The notes beneath the pieces were generated by a model. The model made no database searches and was not told the DNA's origin. It worked only from the letters and a program-made list of their open reading frames with translations. A stretch of 39,907 nucleotides of DNA from an uncultured Clostridia bacterium. Its GTDB lineage: Bacteria > Bacillota > Clostridia > Oscillospirales > Oscillospiraceae. The translations under genes were made by a program, and so were the position numbers. The stretch's first letter is position 1. Every line of letters starts with the position of its first letter. Positions 7,446 through 16,062 of this stretch are shown here, in pieces. The stretch spans positions 1-39,907 of the forward strand of contig CAMZIY010000005.1 in NCBI GenBank assembly GCA_947307365.1, read 5' to 3'.

Positions 7446-8267
7446 ATGGAAAACGTCTTTTCGCTGATCCAAGCCCGGCGCAGCGTGCGCACCTACAATG
7501 GCATCCCTGTAAAGCCGGAACACCGGGAGGCATTGGCCGCTTACCTGGCAGACATCTCCACTCCCTGGGGGATCACTCCGGAATTCCGCCTGCTGGAGGC
7601 AGGGGAGCATGGGCTGAAGAGTCCCGTGGTCACCGGAGAGAGCCTGTATTTCGCGGCGAAGCTCCCCCGGCAGGAGCACGCGGAGGAATCCTATGGTTAC
7701 GCCTTTGAAAAGCTGGTGCTCTATGCCTGGTCCCTGGGGATCGGCACCGTATGGCTGGGGGGAACCCTGAACCGGGACGCCTTCCAGAAAGCCATGGACC
7801 TGGGCCCCGGGGAGTTCATGCCCTGCGCCAGCCCCCTGGGCTATCCGGCAAAAAAGCTCTCCCTGCGGGAGAGCCTCATGCGCAAGGGCGTGGGGGCAGA
7901 TACCCGCCTGCCCTTCGGGGAACTGTTCTATGCCGGTGATTTTCACTCCCCCCTGGATCCGGAGGCAGCCGGAACACTGGCCAGGCCGCTGGAGGCGGTG
8001 CGCCTTGCCCCCTCGGCGGTGAACAAGCAGCCCTGGCGGGCGGCGGTGCTGGACGGGGCGGTCCATTTCTATCTGAAACGGACGAAAGGTCTCGCCGGAG
8101 ATGCGTCCACCGGAGATCTGCAGAAGATCGACCTGGGCATCGCCCTCTGCCATTTCCAGCTGACGGCGGAGGAAGACGGGCTGAAGCCTGAGCTCTTCCT
8201 GCAGGATCCCGGCCTGGAGACCGGGGCGGATACGGAATACGTCGCCTCCTTCCGGATCAGCCCATGA
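7446..8267 (+). CDS. Nitroreductase-like flavoprotein (TM1586 type)
   Basis: A 273-residue protein with two halves related to nitroreductases. RRSVRTYNGIPV (about 11-22) is the N-terminal FMN phosphate-binding signature, LGIGTVWLGGTL lies near 97-108, and APSAVNKQPWR near 188-198 is a second FMN-site-like segment. This matches the putative nitroreductase family in which both FMN half-sites are in one chain. Substrate unknown. The ATG at 7446 is preceded by AAAGGAG about 10 nt upstream and directly follows the antiporter stop. Its own stop overlaps the start of the next gene (ATGA at 8264-8267), so the two are translationally coupled. Confidence 0.8.
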   Translation: MENVFSLIQARRSVRTYNGIPVKPEHREALAAYLADISTPWGITPEFRLLEAGEHGLKSPVVTGESLYFAAKLPRQEHAEESYGYAFEKLVLYAWSLGIGTVWLGGTLNRDAFQKAMDLGPGEFMPCASPLGYPAKKLSLRESLMRKGVGADTRLPFGELFYAGDFHSPLDPEAAGTLARPLEAVRLAPSAVNKQPWRAAVLDGAVHFYLKRTKGLAGDASTGDLQKIDLGIALCHFQLTAEEDGLKPELFLQDPGLETGADTEYVASFRISP

Positions 8268-9178
8268 GCCTTCGATATCTCATCCTGGGGGCCGGGGGCA
8301 CCGGCGGCGCCCTGGGCGCCCACCTGCTCCGGGGCGGGCTGGACGCCGCCTTTATCGCCCGGGGAAGGCAGCTGGAAACTCTGACCCGGGAGGGTCTGCG
8401 GGTGGACAAGCCCTCGGGTTCCTTCTCCCTGGGGCCCGTCCGGGCCTGGGATATGGAATCTTATTCCGGCGCCCCGGACGTGATTTTCCTCTGCGTAAAG
8501 GGGTATTCCCTGGAAGAGACGCTCCCCTTCCTCCGGCGCATCGCCGGGAAGGACACGGTGATCATTCCCATCCTGAACCTGCCGGAGACCGGGGAGTGGC
8601 TGCGGGCACAGCTGTCCGGCCCGCTGGTGACGAATGGCTGCATCTACATTGCCTCCGAGCTCGCTGCCCCCGGCCGCATCCTCATGCGGGGGGACATCCT
8701 CCGGGTGTTTTTCGGCCTGCCGGGTGGAGAAACGACTCCCATCCTGGAGGTGATCCGGAAGGATCTGGCCGCCTGCGGCGTGGACGCCAACCTTTCCCGG
8801 AACATCCGTCGGGACTGCCTGACCAAGTTCTCCTACGTCTCCCCCCAGGGGGCCTGCGGTCTGTACTACGGCGTCACCGCCGGAGCCATGCAGAAGCCCG
8901 GGGAGATCCGGGACTGCTTCGCCGCCCTGGTGGGAGAGATCGTCCTCCTGGCCCGGGCGCAGGGGGTTGAACTTGACCCGGACCTCCCTGCCCGGAACCT
9001 GGACATCCTGGACGGGGTGGATCCGGAGATGACCACCTCCCTCCAGCGGGATATCCTCCGGGGCGGGGCCTCGGAGCTGGAGGGTCTCATCCTCCAGGTG
9101 CCTCGGTTGGGAAGCCGGTACGGCGTGACCCTCCCTATGTACGAAAAAATCGCAGCGGCGCTGCGCGAAAAGGACTGA
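8264..9178 (+). CDS. Ketopantoate reductase family (PanE/ApbA-like) oxidoreductase
   Basis: A 304-residue protein with an N-terminal Rossmann motif LGAGGTGGALG (about 7-17), IFLCVKGYSLEET replacing the usual CVKxY segment, and a C-terminal domain with DCLTKFSYVSPQGACGLYYG that carries the family's catalytic lysine region. Family members reduce 2-dehydropantoate or related 2-oxo acids with NADPH. The divergence and the location beside transport and flavoprotein genes make panE function uncertain. It overlaps the previous gene by 4 bp. Confidence 0.8.
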   Translation: MSLRYLILGAGGTGGALGAHLLRGGLDAAFIARGRQLETLTREGLRVDKPSGSFSLGPVRAWDMESYSGAPDVIFLCVKGYSLEETLPFLRRIAGKDTVIIPILNLPETGEWLRAQLSGPLVTNGCIYIASELAAPGRILMRGDILRVFFGLPGGETTPILEVIRKDLAACGVDANLSRNIRRDCLTKFSYVSPQGACGLYYGVTAGAMQKPGEIRDCFAALVGEIVLLARAQGVELDPDLPARNLDILDGVDPEMTTSLQRDILRGGASELEGLILQVPRLGSRYGVTLPMYEKIAAALREKD

Positions 9179-9184
9179 CGCATC

Positions 9185-10660
9185 TTGACAAAAGAAGAAC
9201 GGCTGCTCCGGGCAGCCGACCGGCGGGACCTGACCCAGGGTCCCATTGCGAAAAAGATCATCCTCTTCTCCCTCCCCATCATCCTGGGGAATCTGTTCCA
9301 GCAGCTGTACAATGTGGTGGACAGCGTAGTGGTGGGGAATTTTGCCCGGGACGGCACCCACTGTCTCGCGGCGGTGAACGCCAGCTTCGCCATCATGCTG
9401 GTGTTCAACGCCCTGTACATGGGGGTGAGCATGGGGGCCAATATCGTCATCTCCCAGTACCGGGGAGCCAAGGATACGAAAATGCTGGAGAAGGCCATGA
9501 CCACCACCTTCCTCCTGAGCATGCTGGCGGGCATCTTCATCACCGTCGCCGGCACCCTCTGCGCCCGGCCTCTGCTGCTGCTCCTGGGCACCCCGGCGGA
9601 TATTCTGGAGGACGCCACCCTGTATATCAGCATCATCTTCCTGGGCACCTGCGGCAACGTGCTGTACAACAACATGAACGGCATGGTCCAGGGGCTGGGG
9701 GACGCGAAATGGCCCATGTATGCCCTCATCGTCTCCAGCCTCACCAATATTGCCCTGGACCTGCTCTTCGTCTGCGTCTTCCATTGGGACGTGGCGGGGG
9801 TGGCCATCGCCACTATTCTGGCCCATATCCTCAGCGGCTGCCTCATGCTCTGGCGGCAGTCCACCGGGGTCTACGGGGCGAAGATCGATTTCCGGCATCT
9901 GCGGATGGACGGCATCCTGACGAAGCAGATCCTCCGCCTGGGCCTTCCCTCTGCTCTCCAGAGCATGTGCTTCGCCGGGGGCTGCCTCATCACCCAGAGC
10001 TTTTCCTTCCGCTTCGGCACGGAGTTCATCGCCGCCAATTCCATGCTCATGAAGATCGACGGCTTCGTCCTCCTGCCCATGATGGGCTTTTCCACCGCCG
10101 TCACCACCTATGTGGGCCAGAACGTGGGGGCCGGGGACCTGGACCGGACCAACAAGGGGGTCCGCGCCACCCTGCTCATGACCTGCGGCGTCACCCTGGT
10201 CCTCTCGGTGATCCTGTTTTTCTTCTGCCCTGCCATCACCCTGATCTTCGGGGCCAACGAAACCTCCCGGCACATGGCGGCGGAGGGCATCCGCTTCGTC
10301 TGCTTCTTCTATTTCTTCTACGGGGTCCAGAATATCCTGGCCGGGACCCTGCGGGGCGCCGGCGCCGCCCTGGGCGCATCCCTCTGCGTCATCGGCTCCA
10401 CCATCCTGAAGATCCCCCTCACCTGGGCCATCACCGCCCGGCCCCTGGACAAGGCCCTGGATGCCGCCCTGGCGGCGGGGCAGTATGTCAGCCGGGAAGC
10501 GGCGGCAGCCGCCGGGGTGGGCATGGAGCACTATATCGGCGTGTTCCAGGCCTGGGGCATCAGCATGCTCATGGGCATGCTCATCATCCTCCCGGTGTTT
10601 TTCTTCTCCCGCTGGAGGGAAAAGGGCATTACGGAGCAGGCGAAAACAATTCGACCTTGA
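9185..10660 (+). CDS. MATE family efflux transporter
   Basis: A 491-residue membrane protein with about 12 hydrophobic segments arranged as two six-helix bundles. The N-terminal QGPIAKKIILFSLPIILGNLFQQLYNVVDSVVVGNF block is the usual MATE signature (helix 1-2). The second bundle begins at LGLPSALQSMCFAGG, and a matching VTTYVGQNVGAGD follows. It exports cationic organic compounds using Na+ or H+ gradients. The start codon is TTG at 9185 with AAGGA about 12 nt upstream; no nearby ATG fits the alignment. It is last in the plus-strand run. A long hairpin begins inside its final codons and includes the TGA. Confidence 0.9.
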   Translation: MTKEERLLRAADRRDLTQGPIAKKIILFSLPIILGNLFQQLYNVVDSVVVGNFARDGTHCLAAVNASFAIMLVFNALYMGVSMGANIVISQYRGAKDTKMLEKAMTTTFLLSMLAGIFITVAGTLCARPLLLLLGTPADILEDATLYISIIFLGTCGNVLYNNMNGMVQGLGDAKWPMYALIVSSLTNIALDLLFVCVFHWDVAGVAIATILAHILSGCLMLWRQSTGVYGAKIDFRHLRMDGILTKQILRLGLPSALQSMCFAGGCLITQSFSFRFGTEFIAANSMLMKIDGFVLLPMMGFSTAVTTYVGQNVGAGDLDRTNKGVRATLLMTCGVTLVLSVILFFFCPAITLIFGANETSRHMAAEGIRFVCFFYFFYGVQNILAGTLRGAGAALGASLCVIGSTILKIPLTWAITARPLDKALDAALAAGQYVSREAAAAAGVGMEHYIGVFQAWGISMLMGMLIILPVFFFSRWREKGITEQAKTIRP

Positions 10661-10685
10661 CCCGCTTCGCTGGGCTCAAGGTCGA
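10651..10685 (+). terminator. Hairpin overlapping the MATE stop codon
   Basis: TCGACCTTGA pairs with TCAAGGTCGA, with an inner CCC/GGG extension around a short TTCGC-containing loop. The TGA stop (10658-10660) is in the left arm. There is no clear T-tract, so it may protect or regulate the 3' end rather than terminate. Confidence 0.5.
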
Positions 10686-10874
10686 GATAGCTGCACTCCT
10701 CTCCCCGCACTCGCTCCGCTTGCACAGTCCGCTCCGTGAGAAGAATTATGGGGCAGAAATGAATTCCGCCCCATAATGGATTCCCAATGTATTCGCGCCT
10801 GCGGGCGCGAACTCTGCGAGGCTGGGATTGACTTTGTCGACACGTTGAGGACGGCGTTTGCCGTCCTCCGTGCT
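10661..10874. other. Convergent intergenic region with several hairpins
   Basis: No gene is seen. Perfect inverted repeats follow one another: TTATGGGGC/GCCCCATAA (10746-10776), TTCGCGCC/GGCGCGAA (10792-10811) and GAGGACGGC/GCCGTCCTC (10847-10868). None has a convincing T-run. Together they probably form the transcription end region between the MATE gene and the convergent lipoprotein gene. Confidence 0.6.
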
Positions 10875-13337
10875 TTACTCCTCCATTTCTGAAACCTTGA
10901 ATTCCACCCAGTATTCATCGTTGATATACAGTCGGTACAGGCCCGGTCCCAGCTTGGCGTTGGTCCTCACCTGCAGCACCGTCTCCCCGGACTCCACGTA
11001 GCGCAGGCCCAGGGTCCCGGCCACCCACTGCCGCACGTTCCGCCATTCCCCATCGGCGTACTTCTCGAAACGGTCCCAGCCCCGGGAAAAGCTCTTTTCG
11101 CAGCGCACCGTCACCTCCACGCATTCGGGATACAGAGGGTACTCCGCCTGGGCCATGGTGAGGGTGACGGTCCCCCCGGCCCAGCTTTTCTCCCACTCCG
11201 GCTCCCTCGGGCAGGGGTGGGAAAGCTTTTGGTTGAACTGCTCCTCCGGGTACCTCAGCGTCACCCCGTCCGGCAGGAGGCCGGAGGTCTCCAGGGCAGG
11301 ACAGTCCACCCCGTCGCACTCGACCACCAGGTATTCCTGGCCGTCCTCCAGCCGGTTTATGCCCCAGCTCACCGGCCACACGTCCATCTCCGGGTACTGT
11401 TCCCAGCAGGTCTCAAAGAGGGCTATGACCGTATGAGCACTCATGAGTTCTTCCAGATAGACCCGCCGCTGCAGGTCATAGGCGCTCTGCCGGTCGTTCC
11501 GGGTGCTCGCTACCCAGGTCCGGATCTCCCCGGATGCCGTCTCCGCCAGCATACGCCAGGCGGGCATGAGCGTTCTTTCCTTCTGCCCGGGGATGAGCAC
11601 ATAGTCCATCCGGGTAAGGCGCAGCCCCTCCTCTCCTTCCATCAGGGGGAGGAATTTTAAGACCTGCTCCAGGGGAGAACGGGTCTCCCAGGCGTCCTCC
11701 GGCACCAAGCGGTAACCGAGATACCGGGCGCTGAGGGCCAGGATCTCCTGACTCTCCCTGTCATACAGGAGCCAGACCGCCCCGTCCAGTTGCCCCCAGG
11801 GGGAGACGTAAGTATAGTCGATGGCGTTCCTCCCAAGCCTTGCCCGGATGGGCACCTGCACCAGATACAGCTGCGCCAGATCCTCCGGCCGGAAGGAGAA
11901 CCCCGCCAGGTCCCCGTATTCCGCCAGGAAGGCTGCCTCCCCCAGCTGGACGCGTTTTTCCGCAAGGAGTTCCTCCAGTCGGGCGGTCAGGATCGCACAG
12001 TCCGGGGCATAGGCTTTGCATCCCCCGCCGATCGCCAGCTCCGCAGTGCGCAGGATCCCCGCCTGATCCGTTATTTCGATCTCCTCTCTCCGGCTGTCAA
12101 AGAGGCTGAGGAAGGAAGCGTCCCGGCCGTCAAAGGGCACGTCGTATATCCAGCCTGCCTCCGCCAAAGTGGGAATACTTCGAGGATCCAGGTTATCCGT
12201 CCCCTGGGCCGGGACCAGCAGCGACAAAGCCCGGACCAGCGGATCCTCCGCCGTGAGCCGGGCCCCGTCCTTCAGATCAAGGGTCCGGTTCCCGAGCCGC
12301 CATACCTCTGTCTCCGGATCGTACTCCGCTTCTGTCCCCAGCAGCAGCTCCGCAAGTTCCGGGTCAGAAAGGCTGCAGTCCTCCTCCAGTCTCCATGTAT
12401 GGCTCACAGCCGGCCACTGGGTGGGGACCTGCAGCCCGCTCTCCACCCCCTCCGGGAGCCCCGCCAGGAGCAGGGCCGCCTCCGGCCAGCTCCCATAGGT
12501 CACCGGCGTCAGATCCAGAGGTTCCGCATCGCTCCGGACGACGAATTCCGCCCAGTCCCAGCCGCCGGAATATACGATCCCCACCCGGTACAGCCCCTCC
12601 CCCAGGGGAACACAGTCAGTCAGGGGAAACAGATAGCTGTGGGAGGTATGGGGGGAGACCGAATAGCCGATGGCAAGGACCATCCCCGGAAAGCTGTAAC
12701 TCTGCCAGCTCCCGTCCGCATACTTTTCCAGACGGCGCTTGGCTCCGTAATCCAGGGAATCATCCGTTTCGTTCCCTATGGTGAAGCTCAGATACTCCGC
12801 TCCCACGGGCCAGACCGCCCGGTCCATGGTGATGCGCATGCCCCGCTCCGAGACCCGGTCGGTCTCCGGCTCCCGGGGGATGGGCAGATCCTGTGGGAAA
12901 CAGGGATCGCCTCTTTTTACCGTATGGACCGTGATCCGGTCGCTGAAGATCCCCGCCTCCGCAAAGGCCTGGGCGTCCTCCCCGGCCACCTCCACGGATA
13001 CCTCCTTTGCCCCGATGCCTCCCCCGATGATCTGCACGTCCGCCCCAGGATGGGTCAGCTTGTACAGCTCCTGGTAGGTACCCAGATGCGCGCTCACATA
13101 GTTCCAGTCCCTGTCCCGCTGCCGGAGATAGGCCAGAGCCCGCTCCAGGGGATCCTGGGGCTCCTGGGGCTCCGGAGCGGCTGTAGGTTCAGCCGTGGGA
13201 ACGTCGGTGGGCTCCAGCTCCAGACTTTCCGCCGCAGTGGCCGCGGTCGGCTCTGCCGTCGGCTCCGGCTTCCGCCCGCAGGCGGCCAGGGCCAGGAGCA
13301 GAAGCAGGGACAGGATGAAACACAGGGCCTTTTTCAT
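10875..13337 (-). CDS. Lipoprotein paralog A with two Ig-like domains
   Basis: An 820-residue predicted lipoprotein: signal peptide with lipobox LAAC (Cys20), then a Pro/Thr/Glu-rich linker (to about 62). An Ig-like module lies at about 152-268 (PREPETDRVSERG, RAVWPVG, LEKYADGSW, LGEGLYRVG, WAEFVV), a central region is shared with its neighbours, and a second Ig-like module lies at about 715-818 (EKYADGEW, LGPGLYRLYINDEYWVEF). The Ig-like modules resemble the Firmicutes domain with a YxDGxW core (Big_14 type, recalled, not searched). It is anchored outside the membrane; function unknown. The start ATG at 13337 has GGAGGT about 8 nt upstream; the longer open frame upstream is just unbroken sequence. 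It is last of three tandem paralogs, each with its own conserved upstream module. Confidence 0.75.
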   Translation of the reverse strand: MKKALCFILSLLLLLALAACGRKPEPTAEPTAATAAESLELEPTDVPTAEPTAAPEPQEPQDPLERALAYLRQRDRDWNYVSAHLGTYQELYKLTHPGADVQIIGGGIGAKEVSVEVAGEDAQAFAEAGIFSDRITVHTVKRGDPCFPQDLPIPREPETDRVSERGMRITMDRAVWPVGAEYLSFTIGNETDDSLDYGAKRRLEKYADGSWQSYSFPGMVLAIGYSVSPHTSHSYLFPLTDCVPLGEGLYRVGIVYSGGWDWAEFVVRSDAEPLDLTPVTYGSWPEAALLLAGLPEGVESGLQVPTQWPAVSHTWRLEEDCSLSDPELAELLLGTEAEYDPETEVWRLGNRTLDLKDGARLTAEDPLVRALSLLVPAQGTDNLDPRSIPTLAEAGWIYDVPFDGRDASFLSLFDSRREEIEITDQAGILRTAELAIGGGCKAYAPDCAILTARLEELLAEKRVQLGEAAFLAEYGDLAGFSFRPEDLAQLYLVQVPIRARLGRNAIDYTYVSPWGQLDGAVWLLYDRESQEILALSARYLGYRLVPEDAWETRSPLEQVLKFLPLMEGEEGLRLTRMDYVLIPGQKERTLMPAWRMLAETASGEIRTWVASTRNDRQSAYDLQRRVYLEELMSAHTVIALFETCWEQYPEMDVWPVSWGINRLEDGQEYLVVECDGVDCPALETSGLLPDGVTLRYPEEQFNQKLSHPCPREPEWEKSWAGGTVTLTMAQAEYPLYPECVEVTVRCEKSFSRGWDRFEKYADGEWRNVRQWVAGTLGLRYVESGETVLQVRTNAKLGPGLYRLYINDEYWVEFKVSEMEE

Positions 13338-13381
13338 GAATAACACCTCCGTTTTCCGGGTTTCCGCCTCCACCCTACAAT

Positions 13382-13402
13382 TTGACGCCGCGTCAATGTC
13401 AA
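13382..13402 (-). promoter_or_regulatory. Promoter/palindrome module A
   Basis: On the minus strand TTGACA (-35 like, 13402-13397) is immediately followed by the palindrome TTGACGCGGCGTCAA (13396-13382). A weak -10 candidate TGTAGG follows after a 17-bp spacer. The palindrome therefore fills the spacer of a promoter with a poor -10, as expected for a regulated promoter. It is 44 bp upstream of the ATG, and the same module precedes paralogs B and C. Confidence 0.6.
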
Positions 13403-13434
13403 GGGGTTTTTGCAAAAAGTCAAATTCAAAACCC

Positions 13435-15933
13435 TTATCCGTTCCCCGCCGCCTGTTCGGCGGCCAGGAGTTCCTCCCATGTCGGCGTCTCCGAAGCCGT
13501 GACCTCTCCGGTCAGAGCCAGAAGCGCGGCGAATTCCTCCATCCCCTGCGCCTCCTTCAGCGGGTATACGCTGTTCCGGGAGGAGAGGACGTACAGCGTC
13601 CCGCCGTCCACGTTGTTCAGCAGCACCAGGTATTCCTCCCCTTCCACCACGTCCCCCGGGAAGAAGACGATATGGATCTCCCGATACACCGGCTGCCCCC
13701 GCAGAGCCGCCCGGGCCCGGCACAGCCAGGTGCCCGTCCCCCTCCCCTCAGGGAACGACGCGGAAACGGGCTCCACCGTGAAAACGTATTCCGTCGCCTC
13801 CAGGATCTCGTTCACATCCCGGGAGAGGGTGTATTCCACTCCATAATGATCTTTCTCCGGAGGCGGCGCATCGGCCAGGAGAGAATCCACCCTCTCTTTC
13901 TCCAGAGATCCCGGCTCATAGCCCCCCGCTGTCGTGTAGATATCATGGGGGTAATAGACGGAGATATGCCGGTTGAGGAGCAGAATGACCGTGTCGCCCT
14001 TTTTGAATCCCTGCCGTCCCAGGAGCACCGGGTCCTCCGCCTGCAGATAGATCCGTTCATCACGGATCTCCCCCTTCCAGATCTCCAGGGGGATGAAGGC
14101 CAGCATTTCTCCCCGGTCCCAGGAGTCGGTCCCGGCGTACTCCGCCTTCACGATATGCGTACACTGCCGGATGAGCCGCTCCGTTTCCGCTTCGGGGATG
14201 CCGCACAGAGCAAAGCTCCCGCTTTCCTCTTTGCCGGAGGCGTACAGATCCTCCGGCCAGACCCGCCGGGGAAGGTCATAGGCGGAGGCCGCCTGGTTCA
14301 CGGCGCTCACCACGAAACACCGCTCCTCCCCGGAGGCCGTCTCCGCTAGGAGGCGGTAGGCGGGATACAGGGTCTTTTCCTCTGACCCCTTGAGGTCGGG
14401 GATGAGCACATAGTCGAAGCGCAGCAGCCTGATCCCCTCCTCCTGCAAAAGGGGTAGGAATTTCTCCGCCTGCTCCATAGGGGAGAGGGTCTTGCTCTGG
14501 GTCTCCCCCGGCGTCAGGCGATAGCCCGGGAGGCGGATCTTGAGGGCCAGGAGTTCCCGGTCAATGTAGTTGATATCCCTGCAAAGGCACCAGGCCGCCG
14601 CCCCAGCCAGTTCCCCCCGGGGAGAGCAAAGGGGGATGACGTTGAGACCGTTCCCTTCCGCGCAGACCGGGATCACCAGGAGCTGCAGGTCCTTCAGGTC
14701 CTTCTTGGTGAAGCGGAAGCCTTGAAGCTCCCCCGCTTCCTCCCCCAGGGTCTCCAGGGCCGCCGCCAATCTTGCGTTCAGAATGTCCGGGTCCGGGGTA
14801 TAGGCCGTTCCCCGCGCCTCGGGATAGAGGCTGGACAGGGGCTGGATGTGATTGGTTTTCCGCCCATTCTTCCACCCCATCTGCTCCAGGGAGAGAGATG
14901 TGTCCCCCAGCGTCAGGCGCAGGGCTTTGGCCAGGAGGGTATCCCGGATCAGCTCCGCTCCATTCTCCAGGCTGAGAGTGCAGTCTCCCAGGCGATAGAC
15001 GCCCGCCGCGGCGTCGTACTCCGCCTCCTCCCCCAGGAGCAGGTCTGCCAATTCTCTGTCGCTGCATGGGTTTTCCACCGTCAGCTCCCAGGCGCTGCTC
15101 AGCGTTGGCCAGTTGGCAGCACCGCTCAGCTCGCTCTCCGCAGTCTCCGGCAGCCCGGCCAGAAGGAGGGCCGCCTCCGGGTAATTCTGCCGCCAGACAC
15201 AGCCCGGGTCCAGGGGCTCCGCGTCCGCCCGGACGGCGAACTCCGCCCACTCTCCCTTGCTGATGAAGCCCACCCGGTACAGTCCTTCCCCCAGGGCGGG
15301 GTAATACATCATGGGCGGGCTGAGGCTGACCTCCTGCCCAAGCGGCAGGTTGTACGCGATCAAAGCGATCCCTCCCGAATGCTGAAGGGGCTGCCAGCTG
15401 CCCGCCACGTACTTCTCCATCTGAACATCCGCCCCGTAGGAATAGTTTTTCTCCCCCTCGTTGCGCAGGGTAAAGCGCACATACTCCGTTCCCACAGGCC
15501 ATACCGCCCGGTCCATGGTGACCCGCACCCCATGCTCGGATACCCGGTCCCACTCCGGCTCCCTGGGGATGGGTTCACTGAGGGGGACGAATTCGTTGGC
15601 AAAGCCGTAGGATCTGACGGTCACAAAGTCCGGCAGGAACCCGGACTCCGCGAAGGCTTTTACGTCCAGCCCCGTCATGTCCAGATACACTCTTTGATTG
15701 TCGGCGTTGTAGCCGGTGAGCATCAGGTTTGCCCCGGGGTGCGTCATGCGGTAGAGCTCCAGGTAGGTGTTTATGTGGCGCTGGGCATAGGTCCCCTTTT
15801 GGGCGTGGAGATAGGCCAGAGCCCGCTCCAGGGAGTCCTCCTCCGTCTCCGGAGTCGGCGCAGGCTTCCGCCCGCAGGCGGCCAGGGCCAGGAGCAGAAG
15901 CAGGGACAGGATGAAACACAGGGGCTTTTTCAT
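13435..15933 (-). CDS. Lipoprotein paralog B with one Ig-like domain
   Basis: An 832-residue predicted lipoprotein with nearly the same signal peptide as paralog A (lipobox LAAC, Cys20) but a shorter linker. It shares the N-terminal TYLELYRMTHPGANL region, the Ig-like module (PREPEWDRVSEHG, RAVWPVGTEY, MEKYVAGSW, LGEGLYRVGFI, WAEFAV) and the central YPEAALLLAGLPE block with its DPDILNARL segment. In place of the second Ig-like module it has a different C-terminal half (HIVKAEYAG, FIPLEIWKG, GFKKGDTVILLLN, EEYLVLLNN) that I do not recognise. Function unknown. The ATG at 15933 follows GGAGGTGTTATTC, the same leader as paralog A. Confidence 0.72.
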   Translation of the reverse strand: MKKPLCFILSLLLLLALAACGRKPAPTPETEEDSLERALAYLHAQKGTYAQRHINTYLELYRMTHPGANLMLTGYNADNQRVYLDMTGLDVKAFAESGFLPDFVTVRSYGFANEFVPLSEPIPREPEWDRVSEHGVRVTMDRAVWPVGTEYVRFTLRNEGEKNYSYGADVQMEKYVAGSWQPLQHSGGIALIAYNLPLGQEVSLSPPMMYYPALGEGLYRVGFISKGEWAEFAVRADAEPLDPGCVWRQNYPEAALLLAGLPETAESELSGAANWPTLSSAWELTVENPCSDRELADLLLGEEAEYDAAAGVYRLGDCTLSLENGAELIRDTLLAKALRLTLGDTSLSLEQMGWKNGRKTNHIQPLSSLYPEARGTAYTPDPDILNARLAAALETLGEEAGELQGFRFTKKDLKDLQLLVIPVCAEGNGLNVIPLCSPRGELAGAAAWCLCRDINYIDRELLALKIRLPGYRLTPGETQSKTLSPMEQAEKFLPLLQEEGIRLLRFDYVLIPDLKGSEEKTLYPAYRLLAETASGEERCFVVSAVNQAASAYDLPRRVWPEDLYASGKEESGSFALCGIPEAETERLIRQCTHIVKAEYAGTDSWDRGEMLAFIPLEIWKGEIRDERIYLQAEDPVLLGRQGFKKGDTVILLLNRHISVYYPHDIYTTAGGYEPGSLEKERVDSLLADAPPPEKDHYGVEYTLSRDVNEILEATEYVFTVEPVSASFPEGRGTGTWLCRARAALRGQPVYREIHIVFFPGDVVEGEEYLVLLNNVDGGTLYVLSSRNSVYPLKEAQGMEEFAALLALTGEVTASETPTWEELLAAEQAAGNG

Positions 15934-15978
15934 GAATAACACCTCCGTTTTTCCGGGTTTCTGCCTCCACCCTACAAT

Positions 15979-15999
15979 TTGACGCCGCGTCAATGTCAA
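15979..15999 (-). promoter_or_regulatory. Promoter/palindrome module B
   Basis: Identical to the module upstream of paralog A over TTGACA plus TTGACGCGGCGTCAA, 45 bp upstream of the paralog B ATG. The flanking leader (CCGGAAAAACGGAGGTG) is also nearly the same. Confidence 0.6.
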
Positions 16000-16062
16000 G
16001 GGGTATTTGCAAAATAGTTGGAAATTTCTTTGGGAACAAACCTTGCACATTCCCGAAGCGGA

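Noticed and set aside
8069..10531. 820-codon open frame on the minus strand opposite the nitroreductase, reductase and MATE genes
   Set aside because: It is a shadow of three well-recognised plus-strand genes; its translation is rich in Gly, His, Gln and Asp with no domain, typical of the antisense frame in GC-rich DNA.
10875..13415. Longer start for lipoprotein A at 13415 (and upstream extensions for B at 16050 and C at 18504)
   Set aside because: The extensions run through the promoter module and ribosome site; the lipoprotein signal peptide begins at the downstream ATG.
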